Shown piece by piece: positions 1 to 10,932 of a DNA stretch of 57,475 bases. The notes under the pieces are model-generated. The model searched no databases. It saw only the letters and a program-made list of their open reading frames with translations, and was not told where the DNA came from. The stretch's first letter is position 1, and every line of letters starts with the position of its first letter. A program made the translations under genes and the position numbers. The DNA is from Spirulina sp. CCY15215 (GTDB lineage: Bacteria; Cyanobacteriota; Cyanobacteriia; Cyanobacteriales; Spirulinaceae): NCBI RefSeq assembly GCF_016888125.1, contig NZ_JACSWA010000352.1, forward strand, positions 1 to 57,475. The letters are read 5' to 3'.

Positions 1-248
1 TGTCGTGACCCAAATAACGTAGTACGCGGGGTACTTAGTCTGGTCAGAATGGCTTGTTAGATTTCTCTTTCAAGCCTCACGCCTTTAGGCTGAGGTTTCT
101 GACAATCCTAACATTAGAAGTTAAAGTTTGGGGTTGCCCGTCAGACCGAGAAGAGGGGGTGATAACACGAGGGGAGTAGACCCCGATGACCTTATTCTCC
201 TAATCTTTAGATAGATTCCCAATTTTTTTGCTCCTTCACTCATCGATT
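1..248. other. gene-poor left edge with one strong hairpin
   Basis: No complete gene is visible here. The clearest structure is a hairpin at 72-98: arms GCCTCA and TGAGGT flank GCC-ttta-GGC, with a single bulged C at 80. An open frame runs from base 1 to a TAG at 58-60 just before the hairpin, but I do not recognise its 19 residues. A short frame closed just ahead of such a hairpin resembles the right end of an IS200/IS605 element, but nothing else supports that reading. A second C/G pairing (GGGG...CCCC) lies near 170-184. Confidence 0.3.
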
Positions 249-914
249 ATGCTATTACTCCAATTCAGTACCTCTCACTACTGTCGCAAAGCGCGATTGG
301 CACTGGGCTATAAAAAAATCGCCTATGAGGTTGAAAATTTGACTCCGGGGTTGCATATTTTAAAACTTAGACCCCTTACAGGTTTAACAACAGTGCCAGT
401 GCTACTCCCTCAAAAGGCTGGAGAACCCGAGGCGATCGCCGATTCAACGGCAATTTTTAAATATTTGGACAAAATTTGTCCCGAGCCGTCTTTATACCCC
501 ACTGAGCCAATTTTAAAAAAGCAAACAGAGTTACTAGAAGATTGGTTAGATGAGAGCATCGGCACGGCAACCCGCTTTGTTTATTATGACTATAGAGCGG
601 GAGAAGGGCAATCAATCGATCCGTCTTTATTCTCTCGCTTGCTGATCAATGTGGTTCGCCGTCAATATGGAATCACCCCTGGAGCGGTCAAGTTAGCGCG
701 ATCGCGTTTGCTTCTGGCAATGCAGGTGTTATCTTCTTGGCAGGAAAGTTCCACTCTCATTGGCGATACTTTCAGTATTGCAGATCTAGCGGCGGCGGCG
801 TTATTGAGTCCCCTGGCTTTACTTCCCGAATACAGAGAAGCCTATCCTTGGATTTTCGATCGCATTCGGGAAGTTCACGATCGCTGTAATGAATCTTTAC
901 CTCCAGGATTTTAA
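249..914 (+). CDS. glutathione S-transferase family protein
   Basis: A soluble two-domain GST-like protein of 221 residues. Residues 1-75 look like the thioredoxin-fold glutathione-binding domain: a first strand MLLLQF, then S-T-S-H-Y-C at the usual active-site position, the cis-proline segment T-V-P-V-L near residue 50, and the acidic-Ser motif ADSTAIFKYL. The remainder is the all-helical C-terminal domain with the conserved GDTFSIADLAAAALL helix (N-capping box plus Asp). An upstream TTG at 228 would add seven residues, but the ATG at 249 puts the first beta strand at the family position. The substrate cannot be told from sequence; GSTs conjugate or reduce with glutathione. It is followed by a 100-residue secreted protein 18 bases downstream, so the two may be co-transcribed. 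Confidence 0.85.
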   Translation: MLLLQFSTSHYCRKARLALGYKKIAYEVENLTPGLHILKLRPLTGLTTVPVLLPQKAGEPEAIADSTAIFKYLDKICPEPSLYPTEPILKKQTELLEDWLDESIGTATRFVYYDYRAGEGQSIDPSLFSRLLINVVRRQYGITPGAVKLARSRLLLAMQVLSSWQESSTLIGDTFSIADLAAAALLSPLALLPEYREAYPWIFDRIREVHDRCNESLPPGF

Positions 915-932
915 TTAGTTACCAGTTGCAGA

Positions 933-1235
933 ATGATGAATAAATTATTATGTTTGGGTATTGGACTTAGTTTTGGGTTGGTGGGAATACAGGAGGGTTT
1001 GGCTTTACCGCCTCCAGAAGATATACCCGAAGAGGTATTGCGAAATGAGATTATTTTAGAAGCGCGATCGCCTCTTGACGGCGAACTGCTGACGGCGGCA
1101 GAATATGCGGAACTAGAAGAAAAACTCTCTCAACCCCAAGCCTTTATCGATCTAGATCCCAATCTCGAACAGCTTATTCTCTTACTCCACATTCGCAAAA
1201 CAATTAACACGCTGATTCCTTTTGCTAACTTTTAA
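933..1235 (+). CDS. small exported protein of unknown function
   Basis: A 100-residue protein with a typical signal peptide: MMNK, a hydrophobic stretch to about residue 22, then L-A-L-P-P as the likely cleavage region. The mature part is short, acidic and helical (LTAAEYAELEEKLSQ...), rich in Leu, Glu and Asp, with no cysteines and no motif I recognise. Two ATG codons lie side by side at 933 and 936, and either may start it. It is probably periplasmic or thylakoid-lumenal. No function is assigned; the 18-base spacing from the GST gene suggests co-transcription. Confidence 0.65.
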   Translation: MMNKLLCLGIGLSFGLVGIQEGLALPPPEDIPEEVLRNEIILEARSPLDGELLTAAEYAELEEKLSQPQAFIDLDPNLEQLILLLHIRKTINTLIPFANF

Positions 1236-1268
1236 CAATCAAGAAATATTGTTCATTAATTGTTGAAA

Positions 1269-1448
1269 ATGGGTAGACAATCTAAACGCAAACAAATCAA
1301 AAAAGAAACCCCTTCGCCATCTCAATCCTCCGAAGGGAATTCCAATCCCAACCAATTTATAAGCCAAGTTGAAAAACAAGGATATCGATTTGAACAGATC
1401 GATCGCTCTCCTGATATTCCCCAAGATAAAATTGAGCCAGAAGTTTAA
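1269..1448 (+). CDS. small basic hypothetical protein
   Basis: A 59-residue protein starting at ATG 1269; an in-frame TTG at 1260 would add three residues. The N-terminus is very basic (GRQSKRKQIKKE), followed by a Ser/Pro/Asn linker and a C-terminal part (NQFISQVEKQGYRFEQIDRSPDIPQDKIEPEV). It lies 33 bases after the preceding gene and 26 bases before the hydrolase on the same strand, so it fits a short operon. I recognise no domain. An antisense frame of similar length exists, but strand context and the start codon favour this one. Confidence 0.5.
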   Translation: MGRQSKRKQIKKETPSPSQSSEGNSNPNQFISQVEKQGYRFEQIDRSPDIPQDKIEPEV

Positions 1449-1474
1449 TCAGTAAAATTCCTAATTAATTCTCA

Positions 1475-2392
1475 ATGCAAGACTGGTGGGAAGATACTTT
1501 TCCAAAAGGAAAGCAAATGCTAACGATTACCGATGCAAATGAGGCATCGGTACAGATTGCTTATGGCGAAAAAGGAACAGGAAAACCGCTCATTTTGGTG
1601 CATGGTATTGCCAGTTGGAGCTATAGTTGGAGACATACGATCGCCCCTCTTGCAGAGCATTTTCGCGTCCTTTGTATTGATGCAAAAGGACATGGTTTTT
1701 CCGATAAACCTTTAAGCCCCGATAAAATTGGACATCAAATCATTGAACTGCAACGCATTATTGAAGCATTGTGCGATGAACCTGTTACGATTATTGCCCA
1801 ATCTTTAGGGGCATTAATTAGTTTAGCCCTCGTACAGCAAAAACCAGAATTATGCGATCGCCTCATTCTCATTAATGTACCAATTTTCTTGGATACTTTG
1901 CCCACGTGGTGGATGCAATTCTTGGCTTATTTACCCTTAGAAATAGTGCAGTTTGTGGATCGATCGCGCCTATTGAAAAAAACTGCACCATTAGCAAGGG
2001 GAATAACCGGATATTTTCGGCGCGAAGTTGTTGCCGATCCTGCTTTAATTAATCCTACAGATGTTTATTGGATTACCTATCCTTATATCGAAATGGAAGG
2101 GGCGATCGCCAAATATGCCGAAGATATCCAATTATCAATCAAAGTGATTCAAGGTATATCTTCCGACCCCACCAATTTTATTCGCAGAGTACGAGAAAAT
2201 TTAGCAAATACTCATAATTCTTGCCTAATTATTTGGGGCGATCGCGATCGCTGGTTTCCTTATACCCACGGAGAACAACTACACCAATGTTTGCCCAATT
2301 CGCAATTTAAACTCCTCAAAAACTGCGGACACGATGCCTCTGGGAGTTGTTCGGAACAAGTTAATTCAGCACTGTTAGATTTTCTACTTTAA
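1475..2392 (+). CDS. alpha/beta hydrolase
   Basis: A 305-residue alpha/beta-hydrolase-fold enzyme. Visible landmarks in order are the oxyanion-hole motif LVHGIASW near residue 43, the nucleophile elbow A-Q-S-L-G near residue 108 (Gly replaced by Ala in the first position of GxSxG), the acid in WGDRDRWFP near residue 255, and the catalytic His in NCGHDAS near residue 285. A hydrophobic cap region (TLPTWWMQFLAYLPLEIVQF) lies between the nucleophile and the acid. The layout resembles haloalkane-dehalogenase and epoxide-hydrolase-like esterases common in cyanobacteria. The substrate is unknown. It ends 17 bases before the 3' end of the convergent hisD. Confidence 0.85.
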   Translation: MQDWWEDTFPKGKQMLTITDANEASVQIAYGEKGTGKPLILVHGIASWSYSWRHTIAPLAEHFRVLCIDAKGHGFSDKPLSPDKIGHQIIELQRIIEALCDEPVTIIAQSLGALISLALVQQKPELCDRLILINVPIFLDTLPTWWMQFLAYLPLEIVQFVDRSRLLKKTAPLARGITGYFRREVVADPALINPTDVYWITYPYIEMEGAIAKYAEDIQLSIKVIQGISSDPTNFIRRVRENLANTHNSCLIIWGDRDRWFPYTHGEQLHQCLPNSQFKLLKNCGHDASGSCSEQVNSALLDFLL

Positions 2393-2409
2393 CAATATAA
2401 CTAAAAACT

Positions 2410-3720
2410 TCAAAGTCTTTCCTCTTTTATTTCCGTCCGCAAACGGACTGACTCTGCATGAGAATGTAATCCTTCCGCATTAGCTAGAGTTTGAATTGCC
2501 CGAGAAACTTTACTTAATGCCGTTTCAGAATATTGAATTAGACTTGAATGTTTCATAAACGTTTCTACTCCTAATGCAGACGCATATCGTGCCGCCCCAG
2601 AGGTGGGTAAAGTATGATTGGGTCCTGCCAAATAATCCCCCACTGCTTCAGGAGTTGAATTCCCCAAAAAAACCGCTCCCGCATGACGAATGCGATCGAG
2701 TAAACTCCAAGGATCGGCAATTTCTAACTCTAAATGTTCCGGTGCAAATAGATTAGAATAATGCGCCGCCGTTTCCAGAGAATCAACAATTGCAATTAAG
2801 CCATAATGGGCGATCGCCTTTTCCGTTAAAATGCGGCGAGGATGATTTTCTAATTGTTTTTTAACTTCTAATTTGACCCGTTGTGCCAATTTTTCCTCAG
2901 TAGTCAGTAAAATAGCTGCCGCTAGAGGATCGTGTTCCGCCTGCGCCAACAAATCCGCCGCAATATGAACTGGGTTAGCATGGCGATCAGCAATAATTAA
3001 AACCTCCGAGGGACCCGCTAGGGAATCAATACCCACGGTTCCATAAACCATCTTTTTCGCTAGGGTGACATAAATATTCCCAGGTCCCGTAATCACATCG
3101 ACATTAGGGATAGTTTGCGTCCCATAAGCCAGCGCCGCGATCGCCTGGGCTCCCCCAACGCGATAAATTTCCGTTACCCCCGCTTCTTGAGCCGCAACTA
3201 AAACAGCAGGATTAATTTTGCCATCCTCGGCTGGGGGTGTAACCATGACAATATAAGGAACTGCGGCCACTTTTGCTGGGATAGCGTTCATCAATACTGT
3301 ACTGGGGTAGGCACCCCGACCACCCGGTATATATAAGCCCGCTCGATCGACCGGGTGATAGCGCTTGCCCAAAACAACCTCATCATCGCCAAAATGTACC
3401 CAAGACTTAGGGATGCGCTGGCGATGAAAGGCTTCAATTTGACGGCGAGCCAAGGCGATCGCCTCGAGTAATTCCTTCGAGACTTGTTGGTAAGCAGCAT
3501 CCAATTCCGAGCCACTCACCCGCAATTGCTCTATCGTTAAAGTCTGCCCGTCAAACTTTTCCGTGTAATCAAGTAAAGCGCGATCGCCCTCTCGTCTCAC
3601 GGTTTGAATAATTTCCCGTACTGCTTCTTCTTGAGGTAGCATCCCGCCATTGTGAGTACGACTGCTGATGCGCTCCAGTTCGGTTTTAGCTTCAGTTGGT
3701 TCGGTAATGATTCGCAGCAT
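2410..3720 (-). CDS. hisD: histidinol dehydrogenase
   Basis: The enzyme makes L-histidine from L-histidinol in two NAD-dependent oxidation steps, the end of histidine biosynthesis. The 436-residue length is normal. Family landmarks are the [26 protein letters not shown]-type segment near residue 130, the nucleotide-site region ([10 protein letters not shown]), the zinc-ligand region AQAEHDPLA (Gln and His) and the second metal/catalytic region [13 protein letters not shown] with Asp and His. The start is ATG at 3720. It is divergent from rpsT; hisD next to rpsT is a recurring cyanobacterial order. No other his genes are nearby. Confidence 0.97.
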   Translation of the reverse strand: [436 protein letters not shown]

Positions 3721-4464
<744 letters not shown>

Positions 4465-4536
4465 AATAAATTCAATTTTGTATACGATCGCTCAACTCAA
4501 TTCGGCTCAATAATCAGTTCGGCAACACGGGTTTAA

Positions 4537-5316
4537 ATGCAGTTAATCGATACGCACGTTCATCTGAACTTTGATACATTCCAAGGAGATTTAGACGCTC
4601 TGCAAACCCGTTGGCAAGACGCTGGAGTAGTTCAACTTATCCATTCTTGTGTAGATCCCAGCGAATTCCCCCAAACCCAAAACCTCGCCGATCGCTTTGG
4701 GAATCTTTCTTTTTCAGTGGGTTTACACCCCTTAGACGCGGACAAATGGAAAGCCGACTCGCAAGAAGAAATTCGCACCCTAGCCATTTCCGATCCGCGA
4801 GTCGTTGCCATTGGCGAATTGGGTTTGGACTTTTATAAGGCTGAAAACAAAGAGCAGCAAAAAAAAGTCTGTCAGGCTCAACTCGAACTAGCAGTAGAAC
4901 TCGATCTCCCGGTTATCGTGCATTGTCGCGATGGGGCAGATTCATTGCAAGAGTTAATCGAGACAGTGAATCGAGACAAAGGAGAGATACGAGGGGTGAT
5001 GCACTGTTGGAGCGGAACTCCAGAAGAAACCCAAAGATTTCTCGATTTAGGGTTTTACGTGAGTTTTAGCGGAATTGTCACCTTTAAAAAAGCAGAAACC
5101 GTCCAACAGTCTGCTCGTATTGTTCCCAGCGATCGCCTGCTCATTGAAACCGATTGTCCCTTTCTCGCTCCCGTTCCCAAACGAGGCAAGCGCAACGAAC
5201 CCGCCTTTGTTCGCTACGTTGCCGAAGAACTCGCCAAATTGCGCGAGTGCGACCTAGAAACCCTAGCAGCGCAAACCACAGCCAATGCTTGTCGGCTATT
5301 TAACCTAAAAATTTAG
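4537..5316 (+). CDS. tatD: TatD family metal-dependent hydrolase/DNase
   Basis: A TIM-barrel amidohydrolase-like nuclease of 259 residues. Metal-binding motifs are in family positions: DTHVHL at residues 5-10, the Glu in [10 protein letters not shown] near residue 93, His in VIVHCRDG near 129, His in VMHCWSG near 154, and the Asp in ETDCPFLAP near 205. TatD proteins are 3'-5' exonucleases or DNA-repair and quality-control hydrolases. It lies 72 bases after rpsT and about 50 bases before rpoB, so it is likely read through from the rpsT promoter. The cyanobacterial rpsT-tatD-rpoB linkage supports orthology rather than transfer. Confidence 0.93.
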   Translation: MQLIDTHVHLNFDTFQGDLDALQTRWQDAGVVQLIHSCVDPSEFPQTQNLADRFGNLSFSVGLHPLDADKWKADSQEEIRTLAISDPRVVAIGELGLDFYKAENKEQQKKVCQAQLELAVELDLPVIVHCRDGADSLQELIETVNRDKGEIRGVMHCWSGTPEETQRFLDLGFYVSFSGIVTFKKAETVQQSARIVPSDRLLIETDCPFLAPVPKRGKRNEPAFVRYVAEELAKLRECDLETLAAQTTANACRLFNLKI

Positions 5317-5366
5317 TATTTATTTGTTGTTTGTCGATCGCCCCCAACACCCCAACTCCAATCCTT

Positions 5367-8300
5367 ATGAGCGAACTCACCCACCATCTTCTCCCGGATT
5401 TTATTGCCATTCAACGGTCGAGTTTTCGTTGGTTCTTAGAGGCTGGACTCATTGAAGAACTCAACAGTTTCTCTCCGATTACCGATTACACGGGAAAACT
5501 GGAACTACACTTTGTCGGTCACGAATATAAACTGCATTCCCCCAAATATGACGTGGATGAAGCCAAGCGTCGGGATGCCAGTTATTCCGTACAGATGTAT
5601 GTACCGACCCGATTAATCGATAAAGAAAACGGCACCATGAAAGAGCAAGAAGTCTTTATCGGCGATCTGCCCTTAATGACCGATCGCGGTACTTTTATTA
5701 TTAATGGGGCAGAACGGGTCATCGTCAACCAAATTGTGCGATCGCCTGGGGTTTATTACAAATCAGAAACCGACAAAAACGGTCGCCGTACTTACTCAGC
5801 CTCCCTCATCCCCAACCGAGGTGCGTGGTTAAAATTCGAGACGGATAAAAATGGGTTGGTGTGGGTTCGCATTGACAAAACGCGGAAACTCTCCGCCCAA
5901 GTTCTCCTCAAAGCCCTAGGCTTATCAACAGGGGAAATCCTCGACGCTTTGCGCCACCCAGAATACTATCAAAAAACCCTCGACAAAGAAGGCGATCCCA
6001 GCGAAGAAGAAGCCTTAATGGAACTCTACAAAAAACTGCGCCCAGGAGAACCCCCCACGGTTAACGGCGGTAAGCAGTTACTAGAATCGCGCTTCTTCGA
6101 TAATAAGCGTTACGACTTGGGTAAAGTTGGACGCTACAAACTCAACAAAAAATTGCGCCTAAATATCGCCGATACCATTCGCGTGCTGACCTCTCGCGAT
6201 ATTATGACGGCGATCGATTATCTCATTAACCTTGAATTTGATATCGGTCAAATCGACGACATCGATCACTTAGGCAACCGTCGGGTGCGATCGGTGGGAG
6301 AACTCCTGCAAAATCAAGTCCGGGTAGGTCTAAACCGCTTAGAGCGCATCATCCGCGAGCGAATGACCGTCAGCGAAGCCAATGCCCTTACCCCCGCTTC
6401 CTTAGTCAATCCTAAGCCCCTAGTTGCCGCCATTAAAGAGTTTTTCGGCTCCTCGCAACTCTCCCAATTCATGGATCAAACCAATCCCTTAGCCGAATTA
6501 ACCCACAAGCGTCGCCTCAGCGCCTTGGGACCCGGCGGTTTGACCCGAGAGCGGGCAGGTTTTGCCGTGCGAGATATTCATCCCTCCCACTACGGGCGCA
6601 TCTGTCCCGTAGAGACCCCCGAAGGACCGAACGCAGGGCTAATTGGCTCCCTTGCCACCTACGCCCGCGTTAACGAATATGGTTTTATTGAAACCCCCTA
6701 TTACAAAGTCGAAAATGGGCGAGTTTTGCGCGATCGCGATCCCGAATATCTCACCGCAGACCAAGAAGACGATCTGCGAGTCGCACCGGGAGATGTCGCC
6801 ACGGATGAGAACGAAAATATCATCGACGAGCGCATTCCCGTCCGCTACCGCCAAGAATTTTCCACCACTACCCCGGAACAGGTGGATTATGTAGCGGTTT
6901 CCCCAGTGCAAATCGTCTCGGTAGCAACCTCTTTGATCCCCTTCCTCGAACACGACGACGCGAACCGCGCCCTGATGGGATCGAATATGCAGCGTCAAGC
7001 AGTACCTTTATTGCGCCCAGAACGTCCCTTAGTAGGAACAGGCTTAGAGGCACAGGCCGCCCGAGATTCCGGTATGGTCGTGGTCTGTCGAGTGCCAGGA
7101 GTTGCCGTTTACGTGGAAGCAACCCGCATCATTGTTAAATCCAATGTTGAAGCCAGCATCGATGGCATCGTTGGTTCCGAAGACTACAAGTTTGATATTC
7201 GCGAATACGACGAATTAAAACGCAAAGACCTCAACCAATTCGACGCTAAATATGGGGATTGTATCGAATACGAAATCCAAAAATATCAGCGTTCCAACCA
7301 AGATACTTGTTTGAACCAACGCCCTTTGGTTTACCAAGGAGAAGATGTTGTTCCAGGTCAAGTCTTGGCAGATGGTTCTGCCACAGAAGGGGGAGAAATT
7401 GCCCTCGGACAGAACATTGTCGTCGCCTATATGCCCTGGGAAGGCTACAACTACGAAGATGCCATTCTCATCAGCGAACGGCTAGTCATTGATGATGTTT
7501 ATACCAGCATCCACATTGAGAAATATGAAATCGAGGCACGACAAACCAAACTCGGGCCAGAGGAAATTACGCGAGAAATTCCCAATGTTGGGGAAGATTC
7601 CCTGCGTCAATTAGACGAACGCGGCATCATTCGCATTGGTGCTTGGGTAGAAGCGGGAGATATTCTCGTGGGTAAAGTCACCCCCAAAGGAGAATCGGAT
7701 CAGCCCCCAGAAGAAAAACTGCTCCGCGCCATTTTTGGGGAAAAAGCACGGGATGTTCGCGATAATTCCCTGCGGGTGCCTAATGGAGAAAAAGGCCGGG
7801 TGGTTGACGTGCGGGTGTTTACCCGAGAACAAGGGGATGAACTCCCCCCCGGTGCGAATATGGTGGTACGAGTCTACGTTGCTCAAAAACGCAAAATTCA
7901 GGTGGGGGATAAAATGGCAGGCCGCCACGGCAATAAGGGGATTATTTCTCGGATTTTACCCGCCGAAGATATGCCTTATCTTCCCGATGGTCGTCCGGTG
8001 GATATTGTCCTCAATCCTTTGGGTGTTCCTTCCCGAATGAACGTTGGGCAGGTGTTTGAGTGCTTGTTGGGATGGGCTGGAGAAAACTTAGGCGTGCGCT
8101 TTAAAATGACTCCTTTTGATGAAATGTACGGCGAGGAAATCTCTCGAGAATCCGTACATGGCAAACTGAAAGAAGCCAGTGAGAAACCAGGGAAAGACTG
8201 GGCGTTCAATGAGTCTAGTCCAGGGAAAATTCAAGTCTATGACGGTCGTACCGGAGAACCCTTCGATCGCCCCGTCACCGTCGGAATTGCCTATATGTTG

Positions 8301-8759
8301 AAATTGGTTCACTTAGTGGATGATAAAATTCACGCCCGCTCTACGGGACCTTACAGTTTAGTCACCCAACAACCGTTGGGAGGCAAAGCACAACAAGGAG
8401 GACAGCGTTTTGGAGAAATGGAGGTTTGGGCTTTGGAAGCCTACGGAGCCGCCTACATTCTGCAAGAGTTGCTGACGGTCAAATCCGACGATATGCAGGG
8501 GCGCAATGAAGCCTTAAATGCGATCGTCAAAGGCAAACCCATCCCTCGCCCTGGTACGCCAGAATCCTTCAAGGTTTTAATGCGAGAACTTCAATCTTTG
8601 GGCTTAGATATTGCCGTTCATAAAGTCGATTCTTCTGCTGATGGCATGAGTAACGATATTGAAGTGGACTTAATGGCGGACAGCGATCGCCGTCGCGCCC
8701 CCTCGCGCCCCACCTACGAATCCCTGAGTAGCGAAGAACTACAGGAAGAGGAAGTGTAA
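5367..8759 (+). CDS. rpoB: DNA-directed RNA polymerase subunit beta
   Basis: The catalytic-core beta subunit, about 1130 residues. Landmarks are the opening [42 protein letters not shown], the rifampicin-region segment [30 protein letters not shown], the [11 protein letters not shown] segment, and near the C-terminus [12 protein letters not shown]. The ATG at 5367 places about eight residues before LPDF, as in other cyanobacteria; a TTG at 5331 would add 12. Neither start has a clear Shine-Dalgarno. The tail ends in an acidic run ([10 protein letters not shown]). In the rifampicin region the sequence looks wild type (S-x-x-L-S-Q-F-M-D-Q). Confidence 0.98.
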   Translation: MSELTHHLLPDFIAIQRSSFRWFLEAGLIEELNSFSPITDYTGKLELHFVGHEYKLHSPKYDVDEAKRRDASYSVQMYVPTRLIDKENGTMKEQEVFIGDLPLMTDRGTFIINGAERVIVNQIVRSPGVYYKSETDKNGRRTYSASLIPNRGAWLKFETDKNGLVWVRIDKTRKLSAQVLLKALGLSTGEILDALRHPEYYQKTLDKEGDPSEEEALMELYKKLRPGEPPTVNGGKQLLESRFFDNKRYDLGKVGRYKLNKKLRLNIADTIRVLTSRDIMTAIDYLINLEFDIGQIDDIDHLGNRRVRSVGELLQNQVRVGLNRLERIIRERMTVSEANALTPASLVNPKPLVAAIKEFFGSSQLSQFMDQTNPLAELTHKRRLSALGPGGLTRERAGFAVRDIHPSHYGRICPVETPEGPNAGLIGSLATYARVNEYGFIETPYYKVENGRVLRDRDPEYLTADQEDDLRVAPGDVATDENENIIDERIPVRYRQEFSTTTPEQVDYVAVSPVQIVSVATSLIPFLEHDDANRALMGSNMQRQAVPLLRPERPLVGTGLEAQAARDSGMVVVCRVPGVAVYVEATRIIVKSNVEASIDGIVGSEDYKFDIREYDELKRKDLNQFDAKYGDCIEYEIQKYQRSNQDTCLNQRPLVYQGEDVVPGQVLADGSATEGGEIALGQNIVVAYMPWEGYNYEDAILISERLVIDDVYTSIHIEKYEIEARQTKLGPEEITREIPNVGEDSLRQLDERGIIRIGAWVEAGDILVGKVTPKGESDQPPEEKLLRAIFGEKARDVRDNSLRVPNGEKGRVVDVRVFTREQGDELPPGANMVVRVYVAQKRKIQVGDKMAGRHGNKGIISRILPAEDMPYLPDGRPVDIVLNPLGVPSRMNVGQVFECLLGWAGENLGVRFKMTPFDEMYGEEISRESVHGKLKEASEKPGKDWAFNESSPGKIQVYDGRTGEPFDRPVTVGIAYMLKLVHLVDDKIHARSTGPYSLVTQQPLGGKAQQGGQRFGEMEVWALEAYGAAYILQELLTVKSDDMQGRNEALNAIVKGKPIPRPGTPESFKVLMRELQSLGLDIAVHKVDSSADGMSNDIEVDLMADSDRRRAPSRPTYESLSSEELQEEEV

Positions 8760-8761
8760 TT

Positions 8762-8813
8762 AGTTGACAGTTGATAGTTAATAACACACAACCAACAACT
8801 ATTAACTATCAAC
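8762..8813. repeat. heptad repeat and 14-bp inverted repeat between rpoB and rpoC1
   Basis: Two AGTTGAY heptads (8762-8775) run into a perfect inverted repeat with 14-base arms: 8770-8783 and 8800-8813 (GTTGATAGTTAATA and its complement), spaced by 16 bases. The palindrome has no T tract, so it is not a standard intrinsic terminator, but it could form a hairpin in the rpoB-rpoC1 transcript. The same AGTTGAT heptad recurs at 10724-10751 and 16774-16787. Confidence 0.75.
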
Positions 8814-8845
8814 GAGTAACCAGTAAGGAACAACGAGTAACAAAA

Positions 8846-10729
8846 ATGAGCAGAACCCAAAACGAACAGCGTTTCGACTACGTTAAAATCGGTCTGGCTT
8901 CCCCAGAGCGGATTCGCCAGTGGGGGGAGCGGACTTTGCCCAACAGTCAACTGGTGGGAGAAGTGACCAAACCGGAAACCATTAACTATCGCACCCTAAA
9001 GCCCGAAATGGACGGCTTATTCTGCGAGCGCATTTTCGGTCCCGCCAAAGATTGGGAATGTCATTGCGGTAAATACAAGCGGGTACGCCATCGCGGTATC
9101 GTTTGCGAGCGCTGCGGGGTGGAAGTCACGGAATCGAGGGTGCGTCGCCATCGTATGGGCTTTATTAAATTAGCTGCTCCGGTGACTCACGTTTGGTATC
9201 TAAAAGGTATTCCCAGTTATTTAAGTATTCTCTTAGATATGCCTTTAAGGGATGTAGAGCAAATTGTCTACTTTAATGCCTATGTGGTGTTAGAGTCGGG
9301 TAATGCCAGCAATTTATCCCAGCGTCAATTGTTGACGGAAGACCAGTGGTTGGAGTTGGAGGAACAACTTTACGCAGAAGATGCGGAATTGGCAGGGATT
9401 GAAGTTGGCATTGGTGCCGAAGCAATTCAGCGCTTATTGGAGGAAATCGACCTCGAAGCAGAAGCCGAAAAGTTGCGGGAAGACATTGCTGGATCTAAGG
9501 GACAAAAGCGAGCCAAATTGATTAAACGCTTGCGGGTGATTGATAACTTTATTGCCACCGGCTCCCGACCCGAATGGATGATTTTAACGGTTATTCCTGT
9601 GATTCCGCCGGATTTGCGCCCGATGGTGCAGTTGGATGGGGGACGCTTTGCGACTTCCGATCTCAATGACTTGTATCGGCGAGTGATTAATCGCAATAAC
9701 CGTTTGGCACGGTTGCAGGAAATTCTCGCCCCCGAGATTATCGTGCGGAATGAAAAGCGAATGCTGCAAGAAGCGGTAGATGCCTTGATCGATAACGGAC
9801 GACGGGGACGGACGGTAGTGGGAGCGAATAATCGCGCCCTCAAGTCCTTGTCAGATATTATTGAAGGAAAACAGGGACGCTTCCGCCAAAACTTGTTAGG
9901 AAAACGAGTCGATTATTCCGGGCGATCGGTCATCGTCGTTGGACCGAAGTTAAAGATATATCAGTGCGGTTTGCCCAGGGAAATGGCGATCGAACTGTTT
10001 CAACCCTTTGTGATTCACCGCTTGATCAAGGGTGGTTTGGTCAATAATATCAAGGCTGCGAAAAAGTTGATCCAGCGTGGCGAAGGAGCCGTTTGGGATG
10101 TTTTAGATGAAGTCATTGCCGGGCATCCCGTCATGCTCAACCGCGCTCCAACGCTGCACCGTTTGGGGATTCAGGCCTTTGAACCAATTTTAGTAGAAGG
10201 GCGGGCGATTCAGTTGCATCCCTTGGTCTGTCCGGCGTTTAACGCGGATTTTGACGGCGACCAAATGGCGGTTCACGTCCCTCTCTCCTTAGAGGCTCAA
10301 GCGGAGGCACGATTGTTAATGTTAGCCTGCCACAATATTTTATCCCCAGCAACGGGGAAACCGATTGTTGCACCTAGTCAAGATATGGTACTGGGCTGTT
10401 ATTATCTAACGGCAGAAAATCTGGCGGCACAAACCCCCGAGAAGGGTGCGGGGCGCTATTTTGCTTCGATGAAGGATGCTCTACAAGCCTTCGAGCAAGG
10501 TCTAGTAGATATTCATGCTTATGTCTGGCTGCGCTACAACGGTGAAATAGAAACAATGGAGGGAGATGACTCTCCCCAGATTGAAGAAAAACCCGATGGT
10601 AGCAAGATATATCAATACAAATGGCGAAAAGTGCGGGAACTCCCCGATGGACAGCGCTTTCAATATGTTAAGACAACCCCAGGACGCATTATCTATAACA
10701 AAACAATTCAAGATGCTTTAGTTAGTTGA
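8846..10729 (+). CDS. rpoC1: DNA-directed RNA polymerase subunit gamma (RpoC1)
   Basis: The N-terminal part of the split beta-prime subunit found in cyanobacteria and plastids; 627 residues, the expected size. The zinc-ribbon cysteines appear in [23 protein letters not shown] near residue 75, the lid/rudder region follows, and the catalytic magnesium motif [14 protein letters not shown] lies near residue 465. The ATG at 8846 gives the standard start [20 protein letters not shown]; an upstream TTG at 8771 would add 25 residues encoded by repeat sequence and is unlikely. The stop codon lies inside an AGTTGAT heptad array. Confidence 0.97.
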   Translation: MSRTQNEQRFDYVKIGLASPERIRQWGERTLPNSQLVGEVTKPETINYRTLKPEMDGLFCERIFGPAKDWECHCGKYKRVRHRGIVCERCGVEVTESRVRRHRMGFIKLAAPVTHVWYLKGIPSYLSILLDMPLRDVEQIVYFNAYVVLESGNASNLSQRQLLTEDQWLELEEQLYAEDAELAGIEVGIGAEAIQRLLEEIDLEAEAEKLREDIAGSKGQKRAKLIKRLRVIDNFIATGSRPEWMILTVIPVIPPDLRPMVQLDGGRFATSDLNDLYRRVINRNNRLARLQEILAPEIIVRNEKRMLQEAVDALIDNGRRGRTVVGANNRALKSLSDIIEGKQGRFRQNLLGKRVDYSGRSVIVVGPKLKIYQCGLPREMAIELFQPFVIHRLIKGGLVNNIKAAKKLIQRGEGAVWDVLDEVIAGHPVMLNRAPTLHRLGIQAFEPILVEGRAIQLHPLVCPAFNADFDGDQMAVHVPLSLEAQAEARLLMLACHNILSPATGKPIVAPSQDMVLGCYYLTAENLAAQTPEKGAGRYFASMKDALQAFEQGLVDIHAYVWLRYNGEIETMEGDDSPQIEEKPDGSKIYQYKWRKVRELPDGQRFQYVKTTPGRIIYNKTIQDALVS

Positions 10730-10751
10730 TAGTTGATAGTTGATAGTTGAT
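10724..10751. repeat. AGTTGAT heptanucleotide tandem repeat, four copies
   Basis: Four exact AGTTGAT units, the first containing the TGA stop of rpoC1. This resembles the heptameric short tandem repeats (STRR) known from filamentous cyanobacteria. Confidence 0.85.
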
Positions 10752-10789
10752 AGCGGGGAGGAAGAGATTCTAACCGATCGCTAATTGCT

Positions 10790-10883
10790 TAGGACTTACG
10801 CATTAACGGGCAAGATGCCCGCACTACTATAACAAGAGAATACAGTAGTGGGAGCGTCTCGCTCCTTGGCTGCATCAGTCCTA
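10790..10883. repeat. REPIN/MITE-like element, copy A
   Basis: A 94-bp element with outer terminal inverted repeats of 13 bases (10790-10802 and 10871-10883, 11 of 13 matching). Inside are hairpin 1 GGGCA-AGA-TGCCC (10808-10820), CACTAC (10822-10827), a 17-base A-rich spacer, GTAGTG (10845-10850) and hairpin 2 GGAGCG-TCT-CGCTCC (10851-10865). The core matches four other sites in this window. It lies in the 203-base gap between rpoC1 and rpoC2. Confidence 0.8.
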
Positions 10884-10932
10884 TCACTAATAAATAAAAA
10901 CTAAACAAGAACCAATACACACCAACAAAGTC

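Noticed and set aside
1239-1424. Minus-strand 61-codon frame opposite the small basic protein
   Set aside because: All neighbours are on the plus strand, and the plus frame has an ATG and operon-like spacing.
6639-8312. Several minus-strand frames inside rpoB
   Set aside because: They are antisense shadows of a highly conserved gene, with no independent start signals or domains.
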